NCBI GenBank assembly: GCA_030263555.1
Contig: SZPE01000005.1
Coordinates: 1 to 64,000 of the forward strand
Source of the DNA: CFX2 sp014338005
Lineage (GTDB): Bacteria; Chloroflexota; Anaerolineae; Aggregatilineales; Phototrophicaceae
Length of the DNA stretch: 64,000 nt
Direction of reading: 5' to 3'
Part shown: positions 1 to 6,957 of the stretch, piece after piece
Layout: every line of letters begins with the position of its first letter
How positions within the stretch are numbered: the stretch's first letter is position 1
Made by a program: the position numbers and the translations under genes
The notes under the pieces: model-generated
What the model was told of the DNA's origin: nothing
The model's input: the letters and a program-made list of their open reading frames with translations, nothing else
Databases searched by the model: none

Positions 1-59
1 CGCTTCGAGCGATACAGGCGGTATTTGTAGGTTCGGCGGACTTCAACGACCTGGCTCAT
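1..59 (-). CDS. tnpB: TnpB (IS200/IS605-type) transposase, N-terminal fragment cut by window edge
   Basis: Reading leftward from an ATG at 59, the first residues are MSQVVEVRRTYKYRLYRSK. The RTYKYRLYRSK stretch matches the conserved start of TnpB/OrfB proteins, the RNA-guided nucleases of IS200/IS605 elements. Only about 19 codons lie in the window, so nothing can be said about the RuvC-like active site or whether the gene is intact. Just upstream, at 77-90, is a short perfect stem-loop (ACTAT, 4-base loop, ATAGT) that could belong to the element end or to its promoter. The family call rests on the short motif alone. Confidence 0.65.
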   Translation of the reverse strand, partial: MSQVVEVRRTYKYRLYRSK

Positions 60-274
60 ACGTTTTTCTGGCTCTCACTATACAAATAGTATGCACGCAA
101 ACACGATCTCATGCCAGTGCGCCTTATCTCCCCAAAGTGCGAAGGTTGGAGTTTTACGGCGCTTTTTCGATAACACAGCCCAAAACGCCGCAAAACACAA
201 CCCTCTGAAAACAGGGCTGATGATACAATGTACGCAGCGTCCATACCTGTCACAGAGGCAGCAGTAAAACCCCC

Positions 275-919
275 ATGCACCCGGAAAACCCCCTTCACCG
301 CGCCGCCGATGCCGATCTCCTGACCATGCTCCTGCGCGCGGGCGGCTGCCCCTCGGAACAGGCCGCGCCGGCTGCGTTTCATCTTCTGTCGTACCTGGGG
401 AACCTCCCGGCTGTAATGCGCGTTTCCACCGCTCGTTTGGGACAGATAACCGGGCTGCCCGAAACACATCTGCTGCCCCTTTTTGCTGCGCTTGAACTGG
501 GCAGGCGTTTATACAGCTTCAACAACGGCGAATGCCCGATCGTCCAGGGCGCGGAGGATGCCGCGCAGCTCATCGGCGATATGGCTCAACTGCTCCAGGA
601 ACACGTGCGGCTGATTTTGCTGGATACTCATAACCGGGTTGTTGCCATGCCGACGTTATACATCGGCACTTTACACGGCGCGGTCATTCGGGTGTCCGAG
701 ATTCTGCGCGAAGCGGTGATGCGGAACAGCCCGGCCTTCATTCTGGCGCACAACCACCCATCCGGCGACCCCGCGCCCTCGCCCGAAGACATCGAACTGA
801 CCCGTATGGTGATCGCCGCCGGCAAGCTGCTGGACATCCAACTTCTCGACCACTTAATCATCAGCGAACGAGGATGGCTCTCGCTCAGGCAGCAGGGGCT
901 GGCCTTCCAGAATCCCTAA
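275..919 (+). CDS. radC: RadC/DUF2466 family JAB-domain protein
   Basis: A 214-residue protein ending in a JAB/MPN metalloprotease-like domain. The zinc motif AHNHPSGDPAPS (HxHPSG, then Asp) lies near residue 159, as in the RadC family. The N-terminal part is helical and fits the helix-hairpin-helix region found there. Despite the old name, RadC proteins have no firmly established repair role; a metal-dependent hydrolase or DNA-associated function is usually assumed. The start is an ATG after a run of C with no strong ribosome site. Its TAA overlaps the stop of the convergent gene by four bases. The family call is firm, the function is not. Confidence 0.88.
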   Translation: MHPENPLHRAADADLLTMLLRAGGCPSEQAAPAAFHLLSYLGNLPAVMRVSTARLGQITGLPETHLLPLFAALELGRRLYSFNNGECPIVQGAEDAAQLIGDMAQLLQEHVRLILLDTHNRVVAMPTLYIGTLHGAVIRVSEILREAVMRNSPAFILAHNHPSGDPAPSPEDIELTRMVIAAGKLLDIQLLDHLIISERGWLSLRQQGLAFQNP

Positions 920-2274
920 CCGGATGGGGATGCACCCGGCTGATTATTAGGCATCTTCCCCGCCAGCAAGCTGACCTCACCGATGCTGACATCATATTGA
1001 TGGCCGGAAGCATAAAATTGAACGTTCAAAATTGTCTGAGGCCGTTCATCCGGTCCCATCAGCGCAAAAAGATTGCTGCTGCTGTATGTGTACCAGGATT
1101 TTTCATTCACGCGGTCGTGTTCCTGCTGGCAGCTGCTGCACGTTAACGGATTACCCGGCTGCGGTTCGAGATAATAAAAACCATGATACCATTTTTGAAG
1201 CTCGCCGTTCTGGTCAACATAATCTAGCTGCAACATCAGCGGACACTCGCTGCCCTGCCAGCCGCAGGCGGCCAGCGATTGGTAGTTAAGGCTAAAACTC
1301 GCGCGCACTTCCAGATAATCGTAACCGCTCACATCACGCCCGCTCTGACCCAGAAAAGCCACACAGCGTGTTTCGCCGTTTGAGGTCGCGTTTTCGCCGC
1401 GCAAAAACCGCATAATGGTACGCCCATCCAAAATCTCGGTCCGGTATAACCCGCGCGGCGCGCTCACCTGGTCGTTGCGGCATCCCCAGATGCGAGCAAT
1501 CACCTGCATTTCCCCGCTGTCGTTCTCAACCAAAGCTGTATCTTCAAAAGTGCTGTTTTCCAGAAGATTGGTGTAAGCAGGCAGCACCACCACCTGGTCA
1601 GGAGTATCGGTATAAACTGTGCCTTGACTGCCTGCCGGTATATCGCGTCCCTGGCTGCGGTCTGGCGGAATCAACGCCGCTTTTCCCTCCTGGTTAACGA
1701 CGCGGGTCTGTCCTTCTCGAGCGCTGACTGAATAGCGCCCGCTCTCGGCCAGGTCAATCAGATTGCCCTGCCGTGTGTTGATGGTCATGCGGAAAAAACC
1801 CGCCAGATCACGGACGACAAATATTTCCAGGTCGCCGGTGAAATCCAGCAGTTCAATGCTGTACTGATTATTCCCCCAATCAAAACGCGGGCGCAGCGCC
1901 CGGCGCAGGGTGAAATTTGTTCCCCCTTTAACCGTCACCGCAGCGATCAAATGCCTTTCCCGCTGCGGGTCGAAGAAAAACACAGTAGCTTGCGACTGTC
2001 CATCTGTCCCGGTGCTTAACTCATCGCCGTTCAGCAGTTCTCGTTCCAGCGGCACGAACTGCTGGTTAACGCCGATGGATCCCCGGCCAACCCGCAGCTG
2101 CATATCCAGCGGCATGGTGGACTGGAACAGAAAATAATAGACACCCACGCCGGTCGCCACACAGGTCAGGCAAAATATCGCAAAAGCAAGTAACAGCACG
2201 CCCCAGGCTACCCGCTGCGGGTCATGGCGCGCGCGCGGCACGCCTTCTCGAACTGTGATGCTGGCGTCGCTCAT
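916..2274 (-). CDS. Single-pass membrane protein with FecR-like extracytoplasmic region
   Basis: From ATG 2274 (MSDASITVREG) the product is 452 residues: a short cytoplasmic head, one membrane helix at about residues 24-50, and a large outer domain. The outer part begins with a stretch resembling FecR-like proteins (a DGQSQATVFFF strand region, then LLDFTGDLEIFVV). It continues with a beta-rich region containing four cysteines (CGWQGSEC, CSSC) that may form disulfides. The reading frame stays open upstream into yebC on the other strand, so a much earlier start is rejected; an alternative ATG lies four codons upstream at 2286. The gene is convergent with radC and divergent from yebC. I cannot assign a specific function; a ligand-sensing or anti-sigma-like surface protein is only a guess. 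Confidence 0.7.
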   Translation of the reverse strand: MSDASITVREGVPRARHDPQRVAWGVLLLAFAIFCLTCVATGVGVYYFLFQSTMPLDMQLRVGRGSIGVNQQFVPLERELLNGDELSTGTDGQSQATVFFFDPQRERHLIAAVTVKGGTNFTLRRALRPRFDWGNNQYSIELLDFTGDLEIFVVRDLAGFFRMTINTRQGNLIDLAESGRYSVSAREGQTRVVNQEGKAALIPPDRSQGRDIPAGSQGTVYTDTPDQVVVLPAYTNLLENSTFEDTALVENDSGEMQVIARIWGCRNDQVSAPRGLYRTEILDGRTIMRFLRGENATSNGETRCVAFLGQSGRDVSGYDYLEVRASFSLNYQSLAACGWQGSECPLMLQLDYVDQNGELQKWYHGFYYLEPQPGNPLTCSSCQQEHDRVNEKSWYTYSSSNLFALMGPDERPQTILNVQFYASGHQYDVSIGEVSLLAGKMPNNQPGASPSG

Positions 2275-2410
2275 TTTTACCCTCATAACCGGTTTTGACC
2301 GAACAATTATAACACAACCGCCGCTCTCACCTACCTCGACGCGCCTTCTGGCCTCATGTATAATCATTAAAATAACCATCCACGAATTGGAGCAAACGGA
2401 GAAAAAATTT

Positions 2411-3166
2411 ATGTCCGGCCATAGTAAATGGTCTACCATAAAACGCAAAAAAGGGGCTGAAGACGCCAAACGGGGCAAAATATTCACGCGGCTGGCGCGG
2501 GATATAACCATCGCCGTGCGTGAAGGCGGCGGCAGCGACGAAAACAGCAACCCCAAACTCAAGATCGCCATCGCCAAAGCCAAGTCGAACAACATGCCGA
2601 AAGAAAATATCGAGCGCGCTATTCAGCGTGCCATCGGCGGCGCTGACAGTGAGAGCGTTGAGGAGATCACCTACGAAGGTTATGGCCCCGACGGCGTGGC
2701 CTTCCTGGTAGATGTGATGACCGATAACAAAAATCGCTCGCTGGCCGAAGTCAAACGCGCTTTCACCCGCGCCGGAGGCAGTCTGGCATCGGCAGGCTCG
2801 GTCGCCTGGCAGTTTGAACGTAAGGGTTATATCACCCTCAAAGGCGATAACCTCAACTTTGACGAAATTTTTATGGTTGCTGCCGAAGCCGGCGCGGACG
2901 ATGTACTGGACGAAGATGGCATCATCGCCGTCTACACGCCGCGCGAGCTGTTCGCCGCCGTCGAACAGGCGTTAACCGAAGCCGGCTATGAAATTGATGA
3001 ATCTGAGCTGCGGTGGGAAGCCAAAAACGAAACCGAGCTGGCGCTGGAAAAAGCTTTGCAGAATATGCGCTTGCAGGAACAGCTCGAAGAATTGGATGAT
3101 GTGCAGGCGGTTGCCTCGAACCTGCTGATTACCGACCAGCTTATCACGGCGCTCGAAACGGCCTGA
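2411..3166 (+). CDS. yebC: YebC/PmpR family protein (transcriptional regulator / translation factor)
   Basis: A 251-residue protein beginning MSGHSKWSTIKRKKG, the hallmark start of the YebC/TACO1 family, followed by KRGKIFTRLARDI and NNMPKENIERAI. The length is typical. The family has been reported to bind DNA as a regulator and also to help ribosomes through difficult proline stretches; the sequence does not choose between these roles. The start at ATG 2411 is set by homology; the frame is open further upstream but without family resemblance. Its TGA overlaps the ruvC ATG (TGATG), so the two are translationally coupled. A possible -10 (TATAAT) lies at 2359-2364. Confidence 0.96.
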   Translation: MSGHSKWSTIKRKKGAEDAKRGKIFTRLARDITIAVREGGGSDENSNPKLKIAIAKAKSNNMPKENIERAIQRAIGGADSESVEEITYEGYGPDGVAFLVDVMTDNKNRSLAEVKRAFTRAGGSLASAGSVAWQFERKGYITLKGDNLNFDEIFMVAAEAGADDVLDEDGIIAVYTPRELFAAVEQALTEAGYEIDESELRWEAKNETELALEKALQNMRLQEQLEELDDVQAVASNLLITDQLITALETA

Positions 3167-3660
3167 TGCTCTCGCTGGGTATTGACCCTGGCATGGCGAC
3201 TATAGGCTATGGCCTGGTGCAGGAAATGCAGGATGGTTCGCTTCAGGCCACAGCCTATGGCGTCATCACAACGCCGCCCGAACTGCCGTCCTGGGAACGC
3301 CTGAAAGCCATTTACGAGCAGATCACGGCGCTCATCGAACGCCACCGCCCTGACCATGCGGCGGTTGAGGAGTTGTTTTTCGCCCGCAACGTCACGACGG
3401 CCATCACCGTCGCGCAGGGTCGGGGCGTCATCCTGCTGGCGCTGGCCGAGGCCGGCATACCCATCGCGGAATATAAACCGAACTTCATTAAACAGGCGGT
3501 TTCAGGTTATGGCGGCGCGAAAAAATCGCAGATGCAGGAAATGGTTCGCATCCTGTTGGGGCTTGAGGCCATACCGCGCCCTGATGACGCCGCCGACGCG
3601 CTGGCGGTCGCCATCACCGATATTCACAGCCTGCGTTTTGCCGGTTTAGCAGACGAATGA
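3166..3660 (+). CDS. ruvC: Holliday junction resolvase RuvC
   Basis: A 164-residue protein starting MLSLGIDPGMATIGYG, which carries the first catalytic Asp in the GIDPG motif. The second acidic residue is in VEELFF near residue 68, and the C-terminal DDAADALAVAI supplies the last acidic pair. RuvC cuts four-way junctions during recombination and works with RuvAB. The start overlaps the yebC stop by one base. ruvA follows after six bases; ruvB is not in the window. Size and motif order are standard. Confidence 0.97.
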   Translation: MLSLGIDPGMATIGYGLVQEMQDGSLQATAYGVITTPPELPSWERLKAIYEQITALIERHRPDHAAVEELFFARNVTTAITVAQGRGVILLALAEAGIPIAEYKPNFIKQAVSGYGGAKKSQMQEMVRILLGLEAIPRPDDAADALAVAITDIHSLRFAGLADE

Positions 3661-3666
3661 GGAAAC

Positions 3667-4239
3667 ATGATTGCCAGTATCCAGGGGACACTTGCCGCCG
3701 CTCACCGCGATCATGTCGTCATCGTAACCGGCGGCATTGGTTATAAAGTTTTTGCTCCTCATTCGACGCTGGAACGGCTGGACACCGGTGAGGTTTTTTT
3801 GCATACTGCGATGGTCGTCCGCGAAGATTCGCTGGCCCTGTACGGTTTTGCGACCGTTGAAGAACGCGATCTGTTTGAAATCCTGCTGACGATTAGCGGC
3901 GTTGGCCCCAAAATGGCGTTAGCCATTTTAAGCACCCTCACCCTGGATAACCTTCGCAACGCGGTAGTCAGCGAACGCGCGGAAATTTTGACCCGCGTGC
4001 CGGGCATCGGCAAAAAAAGCGCCCAGAAAATTCTGATTGAACTGAAAGACAAACTCAAATTCGGCCTGGACACCGCGCCCATTACCGCTTTTGATGATGT
4101 CAACAGCGACGTACTGGACGCTCTGGTGGCGCTGGGTTACTCTATCGTTGAAGCGCAGACCGCCATACAATCATTGCCAAAAGACGCGCCATCGAACGTG
4201 GAAGAGCGCGTCCGCCTGGCGCTTCAGTATTTCGCCTGA
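3667..4239 (+). CDS. ruvA: Holliday junction DNA helicase subunit RuvA
   Basis: A 190-residue protein starting MIASIQGTLAAAH, the typical OB-fold N-terminus. Two helix-hairpin-helix motifs follow (ISGVGPKMALAIL and VPGIGKKSAQKILIEL). The C-terminal domain III (residues about 145-190) that contacts RuvB ends in VRLALQYFA. RuvA binds the junction as a tetramer and loads RuvB. The ruvC-ruvA pair without ruvB next to it occurs in many bacteria, and ruvB is expected elsewhere. The downstream gene starts 14 bases after the stop. Confidence 0.97.
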   Translation: MIASIQGTLAAAHRDHVVIVTGGIGYKVFAPHSTLERLDTGEVFLHTAMVVREDSLALYGFATVEERDLFEILLTISGVGPKMALAILSTLTLDNLRNAVVSERAEILTRVPGIGKKSAQKILIELKDKLKFGLDTAPITAFDDVNSDVLDALVALGYSIVEAQTAIQSLPKDAPSNVEERVRLALQYFA

Positions 4240-4253
4240 TTAGGGATGCAGCC

Positions 4254-4628
4254 ATGACAGCTTCGCTCGACCAGTATCCACAGCGCGACGGCCTTTACCG
4301 CATCCTGCCGGAAGGGGTGGCCGTCCATAACCGCTACCAGGATCAAATTGTCGTCCTCGACGCCCTGAGCAGCGAAATCTGGCTGCGCGCCGACGGCAAA
4401 ACCTCGCTTCGGGAGATCGCCGCTGACCTGGCCGGATGGTTTAAAAAACCAGCTGCCGTTATGAACCGTCTGGTAGCCATGCTGGTGGTCGTCCTCAACA
4501 GCGAAGGGCTGTTATACCAACAGGATCAGCCATCGGAACTGCCCTACCACCTGGCGTTTCCCCAGGAAGACCAGGACATCAACCAGATGTACGAAAGCCT
4601 GTCCGCCGCCGGCTGGTTAGACGAATAG
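4254..4628 (+). CDS. PqqD-like (peptide chaperone fold) small protein
   Basis: A 124-residue protein. Residues about 15-85 resemble the PqqD domain: a beta-rich start (GLYRILPEGVAVHNRY), then the typical VLDALSSEIW segment, a turn with DGKTSLREIAADLA, and a helical end. PqqD-like domains bind the leader of a precursor peptide for radical-SAM or other modifying enzymes. Here there is no visible precursor peptide or radical-SAM gene, only ruvA upstream and thyX downstream. The C-terminal 35 residues are acidic and unrelated to the core. The domain call is moderate and the function unknown. Confidence 0.6.
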   Translation: MTASLDQYPQRDGLYRILPEGVAVHNRYQDQIVVLDALSSEIWLRADGKTSLREIAADLAGWFKKPAAVMNRLVAMLVVVLNSEGLLYQQDQPSELPYHLAFPQEDQDINQMYESLSAAGWLDE

Positions 4629-4639
4629 GAAACGGTTTT

Positions 4640-5368
4640 ATGATGACCGACGCGCTCATCGGCAAACGGGTTAACCTGCTGGATAAGGGCTGGATTGAAC
4701 TGCTAGACCTGCTGCCCCACCCCGATTCAAACCTCTCCGGCGACCTCGCCATCGTCAATGCGGCGCGGGTCAGTTTTCTGGGCGAGACGAAAGGGGAAGA
4801 AAAAGACAAAAAGCTGCTCTTTTATCTGATGCGCCACCGCCACACCTCACCGTTCGAGATGGTCGAGTTTAAGTTCCGTGTGCGCGCCCCACTCGTGACC
4901 TGGTGGCAGTGGGTTCGGCATCGCACCTGGAGCATGAATGCCCAGTCAGGACGTTATACCGCCTTTGAGGAAAACGATTTTTACGTGCCTGACGTATGGC
5001 GCCGGCAGGCCGCCAGCAACAAACAGGCCAGTGAAGGGGAAATCGGCCAGGAAACCGGCGATGAGCTGACCCAAAAACTGCTCCAGCACTACGAACAGGG
5101 TTATACACTCTACCGGCAGGCGCTTGATGCCGGCGTCTCGAAAGAAATGGCGCGTTTATTCCTGCCCGGCTTCAGCGTTTATTATACCTGGGTTGTGAAA
5201 GTGGACGCCCACAACCTGATGCACTTCCTCAAGCTCCGCATGGCGTCCGATGCCCAGTACGAAATCCGCGTTTACGCGCAGGCCATTTATCACGAATTTT
5301 TTAAACCGGCCCTGCCCTGGACAGCAGAGGCTTTTGAGCAGTATATGCTTAATCCCTCCACCCCTTAA
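4640..5368 (+). CDS. thyX: Flavin-dependent thymidylate synthase ThyX
   Basis: A 242-residue protein with the ThyX signature RHRTWSMNAQSGRY at about residues 93-106 (RHRxxSxNxxSxRY). Downstream is the FLPGFSVYYTWVVKVDAHNL region that shapes the FAD/dUMP pocket. ThyX makes dTMP from dUMP using methylene-tetrahydrofolate and FAD, without producing dihydrofolate. It starts 11 bases after the PqqD-like gene, on two consecutive ATGs, with a weak AGGAA ribosome site. It appears to be the last gene of the yebC-ruvC-ruvA run. Confidence 0.97.
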   Translation: MMTDALIGKRVNLLDKGWIELLDLLPHPDSNLSGDLAIVNAARVSFLGETKGEEKDKKLLFYLMRHRHTSPFEMVEFKFRVRAPLVTWWQWVRHRTWSMNAQSGRYTAFEENDFYVPDVWRRQAASNKQASEGEIGQETGDELTQKLLQHYEQGYTLYRQALDAGVSKEMARLFLPGFSVYYTWVVKVDAHNLMHFLKLRMASDAQYEIRVYAQAIYHEFFKPALPWTAEAFEQYMLNPSTP

Positions 5369-5393
5369 CGCGCTTTAGTCGTTTTACTCCGCC

Positions 5394-5990
5394 CTACTGC
5401 GGGAACAGTTCCCCGCCGACACTGATGCACATCTGCTGGCCCATAGCGTCCATCGGGTACACGTTCCACCCGTACCGTTTGCCTCGCTCGAACAATTCCG
5501 CCGGGAACAGAAATGTGGTTTCCACCGTATAACCCACAAACAGCTCATCGCCAAATTCGTCAATCAGGTTCACGCGATAGCTCGCCGCCGTCTCCGCCGC
5601 AGCCCAGGCGACCAGCGCCTCCGAGCCAAGCCGGAACGACGTGTTATAACGCGACCGGTCTTCACGGAAAGTCGCACAGGCCGGCAGCGTCGCCTGTCCG
5701 GCGGGCAAACCGACGTTTGGATTATTCACCGGCAGCGGTGTTTCGGTCGGCGGCTGTGTGGCCGCTTCAATCGGCGCCGGTGAAGGCGTCCATGTGGGCG
5801 GCAGCGTTGGCCGCTGAACCGGCGGCGCGGTCGGCGGCTGTGTGGCTGCCGGCAGCGGCGTCTCGGTCGGCTGTTCGACAGGAAGCCCCGTCGGCATAAG
5901 CGTCGGCAGCGTTTCCGCCGACTGTTCGCCGCACCCTGCTAACAGAGCGGCCACAACTAGCAAAAAAATCATTACGTTAATCTGGCGCAT
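5394..5990 (-). CDS. Pro/Thr-rich lipoprotein of unknown function
   Basis: A 198-residue protein with a lipoprotein signal: Arg2, a hydrophobic core, then a LLAGC lipobox with Cys at about residue 20. Residues about 28-90 are a low-complexity linker of Pro-Thr-Glu repeats (PTETPLPAATQPPTAPP). The last 95 residues form a small domain with an Ala/Trp-rich start (ALVAWAAAETAASYRVNLID) reminiscent of fibronectin-type or Ig-like folds and two cysteines. It probably stands off the outer face of the membrane. Its start overlaps the end of the upstream membrane-protein gene by 14 bases. ATG 5972 is an alternative start but would remove the positive residue of the signal peptide. Confidence 0.75.
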   Translation of the reverse strand: MRQINVMIFLLVVAALLAGCGEQSAETLPTLMPTGLPVEQPTETPLPAATQPPTAPPVQRPTLPPTWTPSPAPIEAATQPPTETPLPVNNPNVGLPAGQATLPACATFREDRSRYNTSFRLGSEALVAWAAAETAASYRVNLIDEFGDELFVGYTVETTFLFPAELFERGKRYGWNVYPMDAMGQQMCISVGGELFPQ

Positions 5991-6390
5991 TTCCGGTTAT
6001 CCATCCGATCACAAGCATGATAAGAACCACGCTGACGGCCAGAAGGCCCAAGCCGCCGTACCACAAAATCGCCACGCGCGCGGGTATATCCTCGTCAACT
6101 GTGCCGACAATCAAAAACCACCCCAGTACATACATCACCAGGCCCGCGCCTGTCGAAACCAACGATGGCACTAAAGTGGTGGCATCGTTATAAAAATAAC
6201 GCAGATACACCGCATCTACCACCGGGCTGAGCGCGAACGTGACCGCCAGGGCAAAAACCGCAGCCATGACCACGCGCGCCGAACGCGGCAGACTTAGAAT
6301 GCTCCGCGCCATACGCACCGGCGCGGGTTCGCGCGGTGGCCGAGCCGGATGATCGGAGGCTGTGGAACGAGTGCGCGAACGACGGTTCAT
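5977..6390 (-). CDS. Small integral membrane protein
   Basis: A 137-residue protein with a basic, Pro/Arg-rich N-terminal 35 residues and three predicted membrane helices (around residues 39-58, 72-97 and 107-132). No catalytic motif is recognised. Its ATG overlaps the globin stop (ATGA), and it overlaps the downstream lipoprotein gene, so the three leftward genes form one transcription unit. Partnership with the globin or lipoprotein is possible but unsupported. Confidence 0.7.
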   Translation of the reverse strand: MNRRSRTRSTASDHPARPPREPAPVRMARSILSLPRSARVVMAAVFALAVTFALSPVVDAVYLRYFYNDATTLVPSLVSTGAGLVMYVLGWFLIVGTVDEDIPARVAILWYGGLGLLAVSVVLIMLVIGWITGNAPD

Positions 6391-6821
6391 GTTTCACCCT
6401 GTTTCGGCGGCTGCCACCTGAGCAGATGATTCGTTTCCAACTCAGCATTTATCATAAAAGCCGACGCACGTTCAAAATAATCGCGCATCACCGCCCGCGC
6501 CGGTTCGGGTATGTTACATTCATCTATCGCCCACAGCATATGCCCCAGCCAGCGGTCGCGGGCTTCCTGATTGATCGCAAAAGGCAGGTGGCGCTGCCGC
6601 AGCCGGGGATGCCCGCGTTCCTCGGCATAACGCGCCGGCCCGCCAAAAAACTGCGTCAAAAACAAAAACTGCCATCTTTTGCCGGGTTCCAGATCATCAG
6701 GAAACAGCGGACGCAGCACCGGGTCGGTTTCCACCTTTTCATAGAATAAATCAATCAGTTTTTGAAACGCTGCATCCCCACCGGCAGCCTCGTAAACCGT
6801 CTCTTGCTGATCGCCCGCCAT
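6387..6821 (-). CDS. glbO: Group II truncated hemoglobin
   Basis: A 144-residue protein with the truncated-globin pattern: TVYEAAGGDAAFQKLIDLFY at the start, then VETDPVLRPLFP, a WQFLFLTQFFGGP segment, and the group II signature RGHPRLRQRHLPF, which supplies the proximal His and heme contacts. Trp near residue 104 (RDRWLGHM) is the group II TrpG8. Such proteins bind oxygen, nitric oxide or peroxide; the exact use varies. It is first in a leftward trio with a membrane protein and a lipoprotein. Confidence 0.92.
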   Translation of the reverse strand: MAGDQQETVYEAAGGDAAFQKLIDLFYEKVETDPVLRPLFPDDLEPGKRWQFLFLTQFFGGPARYAEERGHPRLRQRHLPFAINQEARDRWLGHMLWAIDECNIPEPARAVMRDYFERASAFMINAELETNHLLRWQPPKQGET

Positions 6822-6876
6822 ATTTCAACTCACTATCAAACCGTATCCTACCACGATGATACCTCAAAAGTCTGAC

Positions 6877-6904
6877 TGGACAATTAAGCGCACAAGAGTA
6901 CAAT
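6877..6904 (+). promoter_or_regulatory. Candidate promoter for the PstS-like gene
   Basis: TGGACA at 6877-6882 and TACAAT at 6899-6904 are separated by 16 bases. They sit about 50 bases upstream of the ATG at 6958, in the gap between divergent genes. The match to sigma-70 consensus is fair. Confidence 0.45.
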
Positions 6905-6957
6905 CGTCCCGGCAGATAAATTATGGCTGCGATACCCCCTCTTTTAAGGAGTGTTTT

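Noticed and set aside
2275..2595. Extended start of the leftward membrane protein into yebC
   Set aside because: The extra part lies opposite the yebC coding sequence and has no signal or domain features; MSDASITVREG directly precedes the membrane helix.
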